Shown here: piece after piece, positions 1-11,732 of the stretch | Numbering within the stretch: the first letter of the stretch is position 1 | How the letters are laid out: each line of letters begins with the position of its first letter | DNA from: Typha latifolia | Lineage: Eukaryota; Streptophyta; Magnoliopsida; Poales; Typhaceae | Direction: 5' to 3' | Assembly: GCA_019914945.1 (NCBI GenBank) | Contig: CM034102.1 | Span: 12,823,501-12,887,500 of the forward strand | DNA: 64,000 nucleotides | Program-made: the position numbers and the translations under genes | The notes under the pieces: generated by a model | What the model was told of the DNA's origin: nothing | The model's database searches: none | What the model saw: only the letters and a program-made list of their open reading frames with translations

Positions 1-1818
1 TCCTGAGATATATAACTTTCACAAGTCTATCTCCATCCATCATATATGAAGAAATTACTATCTCAAAACAAGCTTCCATAAGTTTTTTTCCTCTCCACCT
101 CAATATTTCCCCAATATTCTGATCCATAAAATTCTTTCAGTGTATTCTGTGATCAAGTCATTATCAGTAAGGCTATTTTAGTTTAATTGCAAAAAATAAG
201 TGATGGGTGAAGCTTGGACCAATAATATCAACAATTTTTTTTATTGAACAATGACATAGTTAAATGTACCAAGTACAATATAAGGTACATTAAATAATAA
301 TGCCACCTTATTTTTGTACGATTATTGTTGAAGATAGCTAACTAAGTTTTTCGTGATGTTTCCTCTATCAGTTGCTAATTGACCCACTAAATTGGGATTA
401 AACGGGGGGAATAATAAATTAATTAGTGATGGCAAACCTTGTATTAGTTAATGATAAACAGTCATTTATAGTACGTACCAAGCTAATTCAAACGTCTTCT
501 CTTTTTAATTTTAATTTTTTTTTTGAGAAAGAATTAGGAATTAGACACGTAAAGGCAATTTAATTACCACTTCTTCCTTCTTATATATATTTCAAGAGCT
601 CAATCTTAAAATAAGTAAAATATAAAGATTTTTTATTTTCTACAAAATAGTCTAAAAATATAATATTTAATTTAATAATCATTCTCTATTTTTATTTAAT
701 TATTTATATTGTCAAACAACCAAACGAATAAATTATTTAATTATTTAATTATTTATTAAATTATTTATTAAATTTAATAAGTAAAACCTCTCTTATCAAA
801 CAACCAAACGAATACATCAACGGCTTTTTTTATTGGGTACATTTACAAAAGACGAGACCTTTCGTTCGAAGATATGACCGTTACTCTCTCGCATGTACAT
901 GCCACGTCATGTCTGGGCCATAGCCTCCTCGTAATTCGCGTCCGGTGGGACTTGGGCTCCCTTCCCCCATCGCACTTCCCGAAACCCACTCTCCCGTCTC
1001 CAAAATAAAAAACACAGGGGTAGATAGTCCTCTCCCTTGGTTGCTCCCAAGTGCTGCAACCAGCTCTCCCCTTCCCATTTAAAGCCCAAATCCCACTCCC
1101 CCATTTGGTTTCCCTCTTCGAAGAGCGAGCTTTCCCACTTCAAAATGAAGTCATTACTACGAGTTTTCTTCTTCTTTTCCTATTTCTTTTGTGCAATTTG
1201 TTCTATGCGTTTGATTAGGAGAAAGGGATCTTCTTCTTCTTCTTCTTCTTCTTCTTCTTCTTGCAAAGGGAGATCGATGGCTGTGCTTCTTCTCTTCCTA
1301 CTGGCGATCTTGGTAGTTAATGCTAAACATCTCATCTTTATTTTGTGTGTGTTCTATTTGGAGTATGAACTTATTCTGGTATCGTTTGTTCATATAATTA
1401 GCTATTATTTCTTCTTTACTTTTTAGTAATTTTCTTTTTCTTTTGATGTTCATTTGACACTGGTCCTTTTATTCCAAAGTGGGAAGCGATGATATACTTT
1501 ACTTATTTCTTTTATTTAGTATTTAGTATATATATATATATATATTGAAATTTTCTTATCATCTCTCTCCGACAACTAATTTGACACCACTAACCATTCA
1601 ATGCAGTCCAAGCGACTGAGATGCTCTGGAACCCGTTGCAGAACTGTTGCAATATCTCGGCACCTGGAGAGAGAGAGAGAGAGAGGAATGAGCTCAAAAT
1701 GCCAAAATCCACCATCAACAGCACCTCATCATGCCCCTTTTAGTGAATCAAAGATGGCAGGCACACCACCTCATCGTCCCCCACCCCCACAAACACACCG
1801 TCTTCAAAATCCAAAAAA
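1..1818. other. Upstream region of the CPS gene, no firm gene
   Basis: This stretch is AT-rich with poly-A/T runs. A direct repeat (CAAACAACCAAACGAATA at about 714 and about 798) flanks a TTTAATTA-rich block. A (TTC)n microsatellite lies at about 1231-1262, a TA run at 1529-1546 and a GA run at 1669-1685. An open frame at 1145-1426 encodes a hydrophobic N-terminus and a poly-Ser run, but it matches no family I know. The segment probably contains the CPS promoter and upstream repeats. Confidence 0.5.
1145..1426 (+). other. Unrecognised ORF with a hydrophobic N-terminus, doubtful gene
   Basis: The ATG at 1145 opens a 93-codon frame. It has a Phe-rich hydrophobic start (residues 5-20), a Ser run encoded by the (TTC)n tract, then a second Leu-rich hydrophobic stretch (MAVLLLFLLAIL) that looks like a signal peptide. 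A possible donor follows it (TTG|GTAG, about 1312) and a possible acceptor lies at about 1606 (TGCAG|TCC), which keeps a frame open to 1861. No domain or homologue is recognised. A small secreted peptide is possible, but low-complexity sequence opening a frame by chance is at least as likely. Confidence 0.15.
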
Positions 1819-1819
1819 A

Positions 1820-1826
1820 TATATAG
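1820..1826 (+). promoter_or_regulatory. Probable TATA box of the CPS gene
   Basis: TATATAG lies about 290 bp before the proposed CPS start codon. A pyrimidine/CA-rich initiation-like region follows at about 1840-1860. The 5' UTR would then be about 250 nt. It contains one short upstream ORF: ATG at 1875, stop at 1926-1928, 17 codons. Inference from position and motif only. Confidence 0.45.
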
Positions 1827-2111
1827 CCGTCACTCTCACACCTCTTCCCTTCCGGATATAGAAAGGCCGTCCCCATGAGCTCGAATCCGATAAAACCAAG
1901 AAAAGAACAAAAGGAAAGAGAGAAATAGAAAGTGAAAAAAAAATAAGGAAAGCATCGATCAACTTTCTAGAAAGACAAGCAGGTACGAATTAAGGGGGGT
2001 GAGGGTGCGAATCTTGTACAGAAACCCATCCTTGGAATCTCTTCAAGCGGTTACCTCTATAAGAGCAATTCCACTGCTACGCGTTACAAGCCCACAGCAC
2101 GTAGTAACAAA

Positions 2112-5100
2112 ATGGGCTCTTTGCTTCTTCACCCCCAGGTGTTCCTTCTCACCTCGCAGCTTTCTCCTTGTCGCTTCTCAGGCAATTCTCTCTCTCTCTC
2201 TCTCCCCAGTTCCTGTTCCTAATGTCTGAATAACGTTCTTATTCTTCTTCCTTCTGAAATGACTAGGATTAAGAATCCATCACGATGTGTTGTTTGTAAT
2301 TTTTCTAGGTTATTGTAATGGTGGAGCATTCAGGAGGACCAAAGGCGTGTGCGTTCCCAAGTGGAGGTGGCATGCATTATCCAACTCCAGAACCCAGGGT
2401 ATCAATCTATCCATTGCTGGCATTTATGCTCTTTGCCTTTCTTTACTTGGCATCATTGACTCGAGTCGAGTCCAGTCGAGTCAACTCGGACCGATCTCCT
2501 ACGAGTACCAAACTGGGTGACCCCCCCCCCTGTTCCCAAGCCCAAGTTGGGGTCCACCATACTTTACATGTTTGAATTAGCATTCATTACTTGGCATTAC
2601 GTGCTCAATCATATAGTTTAATGCATCGTATACATGCGCAGAATATAGCGGCGCCGGATTAGTTGGTAAGAAAGACTCACCAGTCCAAAGGTCGGAAGAA
2701 ACTAGTCTACTCGAGGTAATCTTTTCTTCTTTGTTTGGCCCAAATTTCTTTGAAACAAATCGATTCCTGTTGAAACTAACGGAAGCATACTGGATTGAAG
2801 GTCCGGGGATTGGGGTTGTGGCATAGGATAGATGAAGTCAAAGCAATGTTGGGTTCGATAGGAGATGGGGAAATAAGCAGTTCGGCGTACGACACTGCAT
2901 GGGTCGCATTAGTACGCGACTCCAATGGAGATGGCGGCCCTCAATTCCCTTCTTGCATTCGATGGATCGTCGGAAACCAACTCCTCGACGGCTCGTGGGG
3001 CGACGCCATCTTCTCCGCCCATGATCGGATGATCAACACTCTCGGGTGTGTGATCGCTCTCAAGTCATGGGGTTTGCATCCTGAAATATGCGACAAAGGT
3101 ACGTTCACTAGTTATGGACAAATAACTACTCTTGCTCTCTTATTAGGTTCAGTGGTTATTTCTTATCAGGAATTAAGTTCATCTGCAAGAATATATGGAG
3201 GTTGGCTGAGGAGGAGGAAGAGTTCATGCCTATCGGTTTTGAAATTGCCTTCCCTTCACTGATAGAGATGGCTAAAGACCTTGGGTTAGAGTTGCCTTAT
3301 AATGACCCTGCCTTGGATGACATATATGTCAAGAGAGACCTAAAGCTAAAGAGGTATCAACCTTATGGCCACAATTTCCCATGGGGATTATCTCAAATAC
3401 TACTTACTATTTTTGTGTATGTCATGCATTTGGGATAGGATTACAAAAGAAGTGATGCATGAAGTACCAACATCACTGCTCCATAGCTTGGAGGGGATGC
3501 CTGATTTGGATTGGGGCAGGCTTCTTAAGCTCCAATGCCCTGATGGCTCTTTCCTCTTCTCACCTTCTGCCACGGCCTATTCTTTCATGCAAACTGGTGA
3601 TCACAAGTGCCTTAAGTACCTTCAGAATATTGTAGAAAAATTCGATGGAGGAGGTAAAAACCATTAAATCCATTGATGATGACACTAGTGTTAAATGTAT
3701 TATTTTTCTAAATACACACCTGACTTATGCCGCCAGTTACCTAATAGCTTAAACTTTTAACTTTTTAAGTCAATTAATTATCTAGTATAATATTTAATTC
3801 TTATTTTATATTTTATAAGATGCAAATCCTATTACCCATGTGCGCGGTGTATATGGATTTGTTACTTAATAGTTTAGAGCAATCATTCGACACATATTAA
3901 TAAATTTCTCAAACAAAATTCTATTGCTAGATCTATTAAGGATAAAATTAATATTTTACATATATTTCTTAACTAATCAATTAATTTAGTTTCAGAACTT
4001 TTTAATGACTGTTTTATTGATATTCCATAAAAATCACATAAGGGAAAAGAAATTATACATATATATGTGATTTTTATGTTCTAAAACTAAATAATCAACT
4101 TGACTTATGGACCACATAAGAGAGAAAAGGTGTAAAGAGACTAATTTATTCTTGAAGAGTAAAGGGGTGACCAATATACCTTAGATCAATACAAGAGAGT
4201 TGAATATCTGTTAACAACTTAAGCATTTGAGTAAACTGATTATTATCTAATTAATGAATATAATATATAATTTGCAATGCAGTGCCTAATGTCTACCCCG
4301 TTGACTTATTCGAGCACTTGTGGGTGGTTGATCGAATGGAGCGTCTTGGTATCTCTCGCTACTTTGAGAGTGAGATCAAAGGTTGCCTTAATTATGTGTA
4401 CAGGTATTGAAGTCTAAACACTTTTAGCTAAATCAATATAAGAGGGGAGATCATATCTAATTAAGTTGATTAGTGTCAATTAATTAGTAGTTAATATTCT
4501 AAATTATAGATACTGGACAGAAGAAGGGATATGCTGGGCCAGGAATTCAAGAGTTCACGACGTGGATGACACTGCCATGGGATTTCGTCTCCTCCGTTTA
4601 CATGGATACGATGTCTCTCCTGGTGAGCATTTTATTCTTTTCTTTTTTTTGCTTAAAGTTATCCCCATTATACATATATATACCTAACCATCCCTCACAT
4701 CTTTAAATCAGACTATATTTTCATGGGTAATTAAGTCTTTTAATGTCACAATTAATAGTTGACTAACAATTGCAATTTGACCGTAGCTTTTATTTTTAGT
4801 TATTAAGAACTTGTATTTCTTTAAGATCAAGTGAGATAGCTATTGCTTAACAAGCAATAGCAATTAACTATTTAGCTTTTACATAAATTCAAAGCACTAT
4901 ACAAGCCCTATAATGCAAATGTAGCTAACAAGAATACTAACGCGGCAGGTAGCAAGAGGGGATGACTAGAGATTAAAATACTCTAAAAATAATAGCTCAA
5001 AAATCCTTTTGTAACTATAAAGAGAGATTTTTTTTTAGAAATATTGAATCAATAATACCACAAGGGTCCGATACCTATATTCTAGATAAACTCAGAATAA

Positions 5101-8100
5101 ACCAAAACTAACAAACTTGTAAGGTTAGAAATATTGAATCAATAATAACACAAGGGTCTGATACCTAAAATTTGATTTGTTAGGATATCAGACACTTAGA
5201 TACTATTGAGGGTCATGATACTCATGAATATAACAATATTAAACGTCATTGAAATTCTCATGTCATCCGGTAGATCAATTACATGTGTCCCCACTAAAAA
5301 CCTTTCCTTGTGAAGAAAAATCATCGGCATGTCCACTTCTCGGAACTCCCTATGTCTCCTGTGCTTATGTACCATTGCCTTATCTACCATTTCCTAGAGC
5401 TCTTGGTAGACGTGCTAGATCAAACATGCTTTGGTGCCTTTTAATTAATAGACAATGGAGAAAGGCAACTTGTCGGGTTTTGCTATTAACAACATTGTTG
5501 TGAGCAAACTCTATCTTAACCAAGGCATGATCCTAATGCTTTGTGTTTTCTCTATCGATACAATGAATAAAATGACTAAATGTTCCATCACCACTTTCAT
5601 CTCACCATTCGTTTGTGAATGTGTTGTGCTGTTGAAATTTAATGAAGTGTCAAGCATATGCCATAAGGTAAGCCAAAAATGACGTAAAAAGTTTGAATCA
5701 TAATCAATTGTGGTATTTCATGTAAAAGAACATTATCTTGGAACAGTCATGCAATGTGAAATTCATCGGATGTCTTCCAACATGATATAAAATGTGTCAT
5801 CGTGGAGAATTTGTCAACAACTACAAAGACCAAATCTACCCTTCTTTGTGTACGAGGAGACCCAACACAACAAAGTCCATGAACAAATCTTCCCAAATAA
5901 CTTTAGGAACAAATAAAGGCATGTAAAGACCAATACTTTTTTATTGACCTTTCTTCCTTTGACAAAATTATACATATCCCCTTACTCTAATACACCTTTT
6001 GAGATTATATAACAATAGTTTTGGATTTGTTGATTTTATGAGATTCAATGTTTGTTTTAGTATTTTAGAGTCTTGATTTAATCATATTTTGTTGGAAATC
6101 AATATTTTAATTTGTCTCCTAGCTGTTTTGGAGGCTTAATTTAATTCTATAATTAAGAACAAGATAGTCATGCTAACCTATATCTATCAATAAATTGGTA
6201 CAATTGATTTGATATTGTTTAGTAAATAGAGAGCTATATTTATAAATAATAAAAAAGAGAATTGATATAATTTTCAATCATTTCTATTTATATTAATGTG
6301 AAATAGTTCAACTTTTCTATTCCAAACTAATAGAGTAACTATAAATTACCATAATACATCTATGATATTTATAATCTTCTTGTTTAAGTAAATATGAAAC
6401 TTCTATCCAAATTTTTAAGATGACTAAAAATTTCTCTTTCGTGATGACATATTTAAAAGTAGGTACATCGTAATAGTTAAATATGTTGAGTTTAAATGTG
6501 ATAGCATAGTTTCACATTGAAAGAGAGAAAAAAAAGTAAAAGGATTTATATAGATTCTTGGGTTTTCACCTAATAGCCTAAGCTTTTAGGTTGAGTTAGG
6601 TTCTAAAAATTTGTGTTAAACGCTATTTCACTTGGACTATGATTCCCTTGTCTTCTTAGCAATTTGATGGCTATAATAGATATGTGCGTTCTTCTAAAAG
6701 AGTCATAGTAACGGTGAGAGATTAATGACTATCACATGTGAGGGTTTAGTCCCATATTGGATGGAAAGGAAAAAATAGTAAGAGCTTATATAGATACTTA
6801 TAATATCAAAAGTATCCTTCAAGATATTAATTAAGGTTTAATGCTTGTAATATTAGGTTGGAGAAGATAGAATAAGTTGCTTGTAATATCACATGTGAAG
6901 GTTTAGTCCCATATTAGATAGAAAGAAAAAAATAGTATGAGCTTATATAAATACTTATAATATTAGAAGTATCCTTCAAGATATTAATTAAGGTTTAATG
7001 CTTGTAATATTAGGTTGGAGAAGATAGAATAAATTGAAAAGTGTATCTTGCTTTTAAATTTGAATAATATAATAGTGTGGGCAACTCATGATATTTTAAT
7101 GTTTATTATGGTGGGAAAATTATTCTAACAATTATCGCATAGATGTATTGAGGCGATTCGAGAAGGATGGTATGTTCTTCTGCTTCATCGGGCAATCCAA
7201 CCAAGCTGTGACAGGCATGTACAACTTGAATAGAGCCTCTCAAGTGCTATTCCCCGGGGAGGAGATCTTAGAGCGAGCCAAGAGCTTTTCCTATACTTTC
7301 CTTCGACAAAAGCAAGCTTGCAAGCAGCTCCGGGATAAGTGGATCATCACCAAAGACTTGCCCGGTGAGGTATGTAAATATATGCTAGTCAACTTATATA
7401 TATATATATATATAATATTCATCATGGAATACAAAATACAGGTGGAATATGCATTGGATTTCCCTTGGTACGCGAGCCTCCCACGTGTGGAGTCGAGGAT
7501 TTACATCGAGCACTACGGTGGAGGAGACGACGTCTGGATAGGGAAGACTCTCTACAGGTTAAATGAGCGTAATTCTTTTGGGAAGCAAAACTAAAAGAAA
7601 TAAATTGTTGGCAATACCCATTTGATTTCTTATATAAATTTATATATCTAGATATCTTGAATTATGAACCAATATCACTTATACTCTATATAGGGGATAC
7701 AGGGATAGAATTTGGGAGGAGGAGGATAAATCACTTGGTATAAATTTGGGGAGAAATATGAAGGCAATTTTAGCATCCTCCATTTCTTTTGTCAGCCATA
7801 CTGTTTTCATTTGAGTAGATAACAATATAGGAAGGACCTCACACATGTGTATGAAATATGATATGACAGGATGCCGCTCGTGAATAACGATCTCTACTTA
7901 GAGCTCGCCAAGGCTGACTTCAACCAATTGCAATCTCTCCACCAGCTCGAGTGGCTCAGCCTACACAAGTGAGTTCCTCTTTCTTCTTTTATACCTTTTC
8001 CCATTCCAATAACCTAGAGAGAATTATACCTAGATCTTATGTATTGTTGCTCGTTTCCATATGCAAAACCTCTTGAATGTTCTTTCATTTAGTCATCTGC

Positions 8101-10238
8101 TAGATTTTTCTCGTTAAAATAAATAAATTATGAGTGTAATATGATCAATTTTAGATCCTCTAGGTATCACTTTACCCTTATTTTAAAGAGAAAAAAGTGC
8201 AAAGTTGAGAATAGAATAATTATTTAACAATGTAAGGATTTGAAAGATTTACTATAATTTATGGAGGTCATTGTGTACTAAAGAAAAGAAGATGATGGGG
8301 GCACATATAAAAACAGACAATTGTTTAGAGGTCACAGTAGGGTTGTCAAAATAGACGAGTGGCTCAAGTGACACCACTCAATAAGCTAATTTAATATATA
8401 TAATATTCTTATTTTATAATCATTCGATTAAGCCAAAGCTGAAGCTTGAAAATAGGCTCGTATGCGGCTTGGGCTCATATCAGATTAAGCTGAGTCGGTC
8501 CCTGATAGTTACAAATATTAATAGAATACTACTAATAATGTGATCTCAGGTGGTATGAGGAGAGTGGTCTGATATCATATGGTGTGAGCTGGAGGAGCGT
8601 GCTGAGGGCCTGCTTCCTAGCCACGGCCTGCATCTTTGAGCCGGATCGGGCGGCGGAGAGACTAGGGTGGGTGAGGACGGCAGTGCTCGCCGATGCTATC
8701 TCCGCATACTTCAGAAGCAAGACTTGCACGACGGAGATGAGGCGTGCCTTCCTTCGCCGTTTCCTTGATGACGCCGATGACGATCATGTCAACTGTAATA
8801 ACGACCGGATCAGGTGGGCCGTGCATTTTAGTATAAGAGAAAATGTGTTGTGTTTGCTTGATGAGGAGATGATGACATGGAGTTCAATTGTAGGTCGGGA
8901 GAGAGGAGATCTAGAGGATTGGTAGAGATCTTACGTCAACTGGTCGACCGCCTAGATTATGAGGCTGCTGACATGGCTGCACGTGGAGGGGCACACATGC
9001 AGCGGCGCCACCTACGACGATCCGTAAGATCTCTTTATCTCACACTCAAATCTCACTAATCAAGATTTATGTCTAATTAATATTTATTTCTCTATTTCAT
9101 CTGCCAGTGGGAGGAGTGGTTGCTGACGTGGAGAAAGGAGGAGGAGAGTGGGGCCCACTTCTGTCTCGGGATTGAGTCCGGGAGGGAGGAGACTGGGTTG
9201 CTTTTGATCCGGACCGTGGAGGTCTGCGGCCAGCGGTATGGTTCCGGTGAGCTCAAGACGGAGGATTCCGAGTACTCGCGGCTTGCCAGGCTTGCATCTT
9301 CTATTTTTCACCGGCTGCAGCTTAGGATGAAGCTTACTCAGGTAACCACTTTATTATTATGCAATTCCCCATAGTTATCTTAATTATCCATTACTCATTA
9401 AGTAGAAGGACGATAGAGAAGATATGGACAAATTAAATTGGCAATCCTCCCGAAGTGGATTTACCACTAAAAGACGTACAAGGTTGTCTAACACGTACAA
9501 TTTGATGACTGAGTTTTCTGCATGATACACCCATTGGAGCTTTACAAGTAGTGAGTGGATGCACCAAAACAAAAGGCTTTCTTTCAACTTAATATGATGC
9601 TTTTGTGGAGGAGGAGTAGATGCCAGAAAAGATTTAAAACTTTATGTGATGCTTCCAATGTGGATCTAGAGGTGTCTGACTCGGCCATCACTTGTGACTA
9701 CTTAGCAGACCCCTAGTGGTCCTAATGGCTGACAAGGAGAGTCTATGTCAAGCCATGATCGATTCTTTCTAAGTTAATATAAATAAAGGGATATCCTTTT
9801 GCAATTTTCTCAGGATTTTTATTTTTTATTTTTTTCACTAGATTGTGGGATCTCATAAATCATAATAGAGTTGTACTCCATTGCCCAGGAAACAATAGAG
9901 AACCAAACAATCACCAAGAAGTTGTACTCCTTTTGCAATTTTCTCAGGATTTTTTATTTTTTTCACTAGATTGTGGGATCTCATAAATCATAATAGAGTA
10001 TTACTCCATTGCCCAGGGAACAATAGAGAACCAAACAATCACCAAGAAGTTGGACAAGGAAGTGGAGTCAGAGATGCAAGCTCTAGTCCACACCATCCTC
10101 AAGCATTCCACCAGCCTCAGCAGCAAGACCAAGCAAACATTTCTCAATGTTGTGAAGAGCTTTTACTACCTTGCTCATTGCCCAACTGCTACTCTCAACA
10201 ACCATATCTCCAAGGTGATCTTCGAAAGAGTTGTTTAA
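2112..10238 (+). CDS. CPS: ent-Copalyl diphosphate synthase (class II diterpene cyclase), 15 exons
   Basis: Cyclises geranylgeranyl diphosphate to copalyl diphosphate in plastids, the first committed step to ent-kaurene and gibberellins. Exons: 2112-2208, 2309-2398, 2642-2715, 2801-3098, 3170-3353, 3439-3653, 4283-4403, 4510-4622, 7143-7369, 7442-7557, 7870-7968, 8550-8813, 8894-9023, 9108-9341, 10017-10238. All phases agree, giving about 827 aa, normal for the family. Visible landmarks: a Ser/Arg-rich plastid transit peptide, SAYDTAW (about 115-121), the LHS His (about 263), PNV Asn (about 322), LFEH His (about 331), the DVDD class II acid motif (about 377-380), and a C-terminus ending KVIFERVV. 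No class I DDxxD site is placed correctly. The His/Asn pair is the catalytic base known from Arabidopsis ent-CPS, and the LFEH His is typical of gibberellin enzymes. The exon 1 donor is uncertain (GT at 2209 or GC at 2182, both in frame). Intron 8 is 2.5 kb and repeat-filled. Confidence 0.93.
5036..5175 (+). repeat. Direct repeat pair in CPS intron 8
   Basis: The segment reading GAAATATTGAATCAATAATA, followed by an ACAAGGGTCYGATACCTA-type sequence, occurs twice, at about 5038 and about 5128, some 90 bp apart. The copies are nearly identical. No coding capacity. Confidence 0.6.
6731..7034 (+). repeat. Tandem duplication, 157-bp unit, CPS intron 8
   Basis: Two head-to-tail copies begin with ATCACATGTGARGGTTTAGT at 6731 and 6888. 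They run through a TTATATARATACTTATAATAT core to GGTTGGAGAAGATAGAATAA. Identity is high by eye, so the duplication looks recent. The array ends about 110 bp before the exon 9 acceptor. Confidence 0.8.
8338..8520 (+). mobile_element. hAT-like MITE fragment in CPS intron 11
   Basis: The end TAGGGTTGTCAAAATA at 8338-8353 is identical, over 16 nt, to the inverted right end of the hAT-like element at 49145-49774. The inner sequence (GACGAGTGGCTCAAG, AAGCTTGAAAATAGGCTCG) shares that family's GAGCTYGA-rich style. The right boundary is not clear. Confidence 0.5.
9836..10050 (+). repeat. Duplicated last-intron end and start of CPS exon 15
   Basis: About 95 bp at 9808-9912, covering the pyrimidine tract, the TTGCCCAG acceptor and the first 34-35 nt of the last exon, recurs at about 9938-10052. 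Only the second copy continues into the real C-terminal coding sequence. Using the first copy's AG (9887-9888) leads through TTG TAC TCC into intron-like sequence and an in-frame TAG. Confidence 0.8.
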
Positions 10239-10506
10239 CCTAAATTTAATCTTACTGTGTACCAGAATCAGCAGTGAAAGGATGTAACCAACGGCTACTC
10301 TCAACAGTCGCAACCATATCTCCAAGGTGATCTTTGAAAGAGTTGTTACTAAATCTAATCTTACTGTGTACCAGAATCGGCAGTGAAAGGATGTAACCAA
10401 CTGCTACTCTCAACAGTAGCAACCATCTCCAAGGTGATCTTTGAAAGAGTTGTTTAACCTAAATCTAATCTTACTGTGTACCAGAATCAACAGTGAAAGG
10501 ATGTAA
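10189..10506 (+). repeat. Triplicated CPS C-terminus/3' UTR unit
   Basis: Three tandem copies of a 106-109 bp unit start with CTACTCTCAACA at 10189, 10295 and 10404. Each spans the last codons ([13 protein letters not shown]), the stop and a UTR segment ending GTGAAAGGATGTAA. Only the first copy is joined to the open frame; the others lie in the 3' UTR. A shorter direct repeat (GATGATCAATGATGTATATT) follows at about 10523 and about 10594. Confidence 0.85.
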
Positions 10507-11732
10507 ATTTGGCAGATTAGTGATGATCAATGATGTATATTCCCATAGTCGTCGGGTAATTAATTGACCCAAAAATCTTAATCTATTAGATTAGCGATGA
10601 TCAATGATGTATATTCCATAGTGTAAAGAGCCAAGTCAAAAATAATAATAATAATAATAATCTTAGACAAATCTAATTCCACTATAATTTTCCCATAGTA
10701 AATAATTACTCACACCTATCATGGAGTGAAACATTGCATTGTTCAGCGTTTTATTAGGGATATATATTGTGATTTAGGTAGTTAGTATTACTAAATTTAG
10801 CAGAGTAGCTAATTATATTTTTATATTTTGATTACATGTTCACCCCCAAATGTATAAACTTGTGTCACATTACACCAGTTGAATTATGTAATTAAACTTT
10901 TTTTAATATAAAAGTGATTTTGTGCATAAATAAGGACTTGGTCCTAATCCTTGATGGCTATTGATAGGATTAAAATATGCACACACGTTTTATATATAGA
11001 AGTACATATCCACTATAATTATGATTAAAAAAGGGAAAAAGCCTGGCCCTAATTTTTTTTTTATAATGCCCTTGATTTGCATAAACTAGGATTGAAAAAT
11101 TTGTGCTAATTGTTGTTAAGATCTCAAATTAACAGTATATAAGAACATCGATCATCTCGTGAATGTCCTCCAGCTCACATAGTTGAGAGGACTTATGAGC
11201 AAATAAGCTAGCAGTGGATAAAATATGGGCAAATGATAACTTATGTGCATATGAAATTATTAAAGGTATTAGATATATATTATTACTGAGTCTGCACTCT
11301 GTCATATGAATATTTATCGTTAGACCCTTACATTATATTTTTAATGCTTAAAGGAAAATTGAGTTAATTTTATCCTAACACCTGCTAACATAATAGAGAA
11401 TATTTCGTTACCTATAAACAAAGAAAGTATAACTACTTAAAATATATCGTACTGAATATGATTATAACTTTTGCTCTTTCTATAGCACGAGATTATGTAA
11501 CCCAAGCCTTTGTATCACTTACAAGTCAACTTAAACAAGAGAAGGGGGCATGGGCCTTCCTTAAATTTTAAACAATAGTGCTATCTACTCAGATACCAAT
11601 TAGAAACTATATCTAATCCAAAAGCATAATATCAATCAGTTTCACTTTTCCTCTATTTAATCAATACAAGACAATTCTCACTCCACAGGAATTCTGCCAA
11701 CTTACCAAAGGAAGCTTGAGTTAGGGCTGCCG

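Noticed and set aside
8766..8795. Asp-rich LDDADDDHV stretch in CPS as a class I DDxxD site
   Set aside because: It lies in a poorly conserved loop of the alpha domain, away from the class I motif position, and the protein otherwise fits monofunctional class II cyclases.
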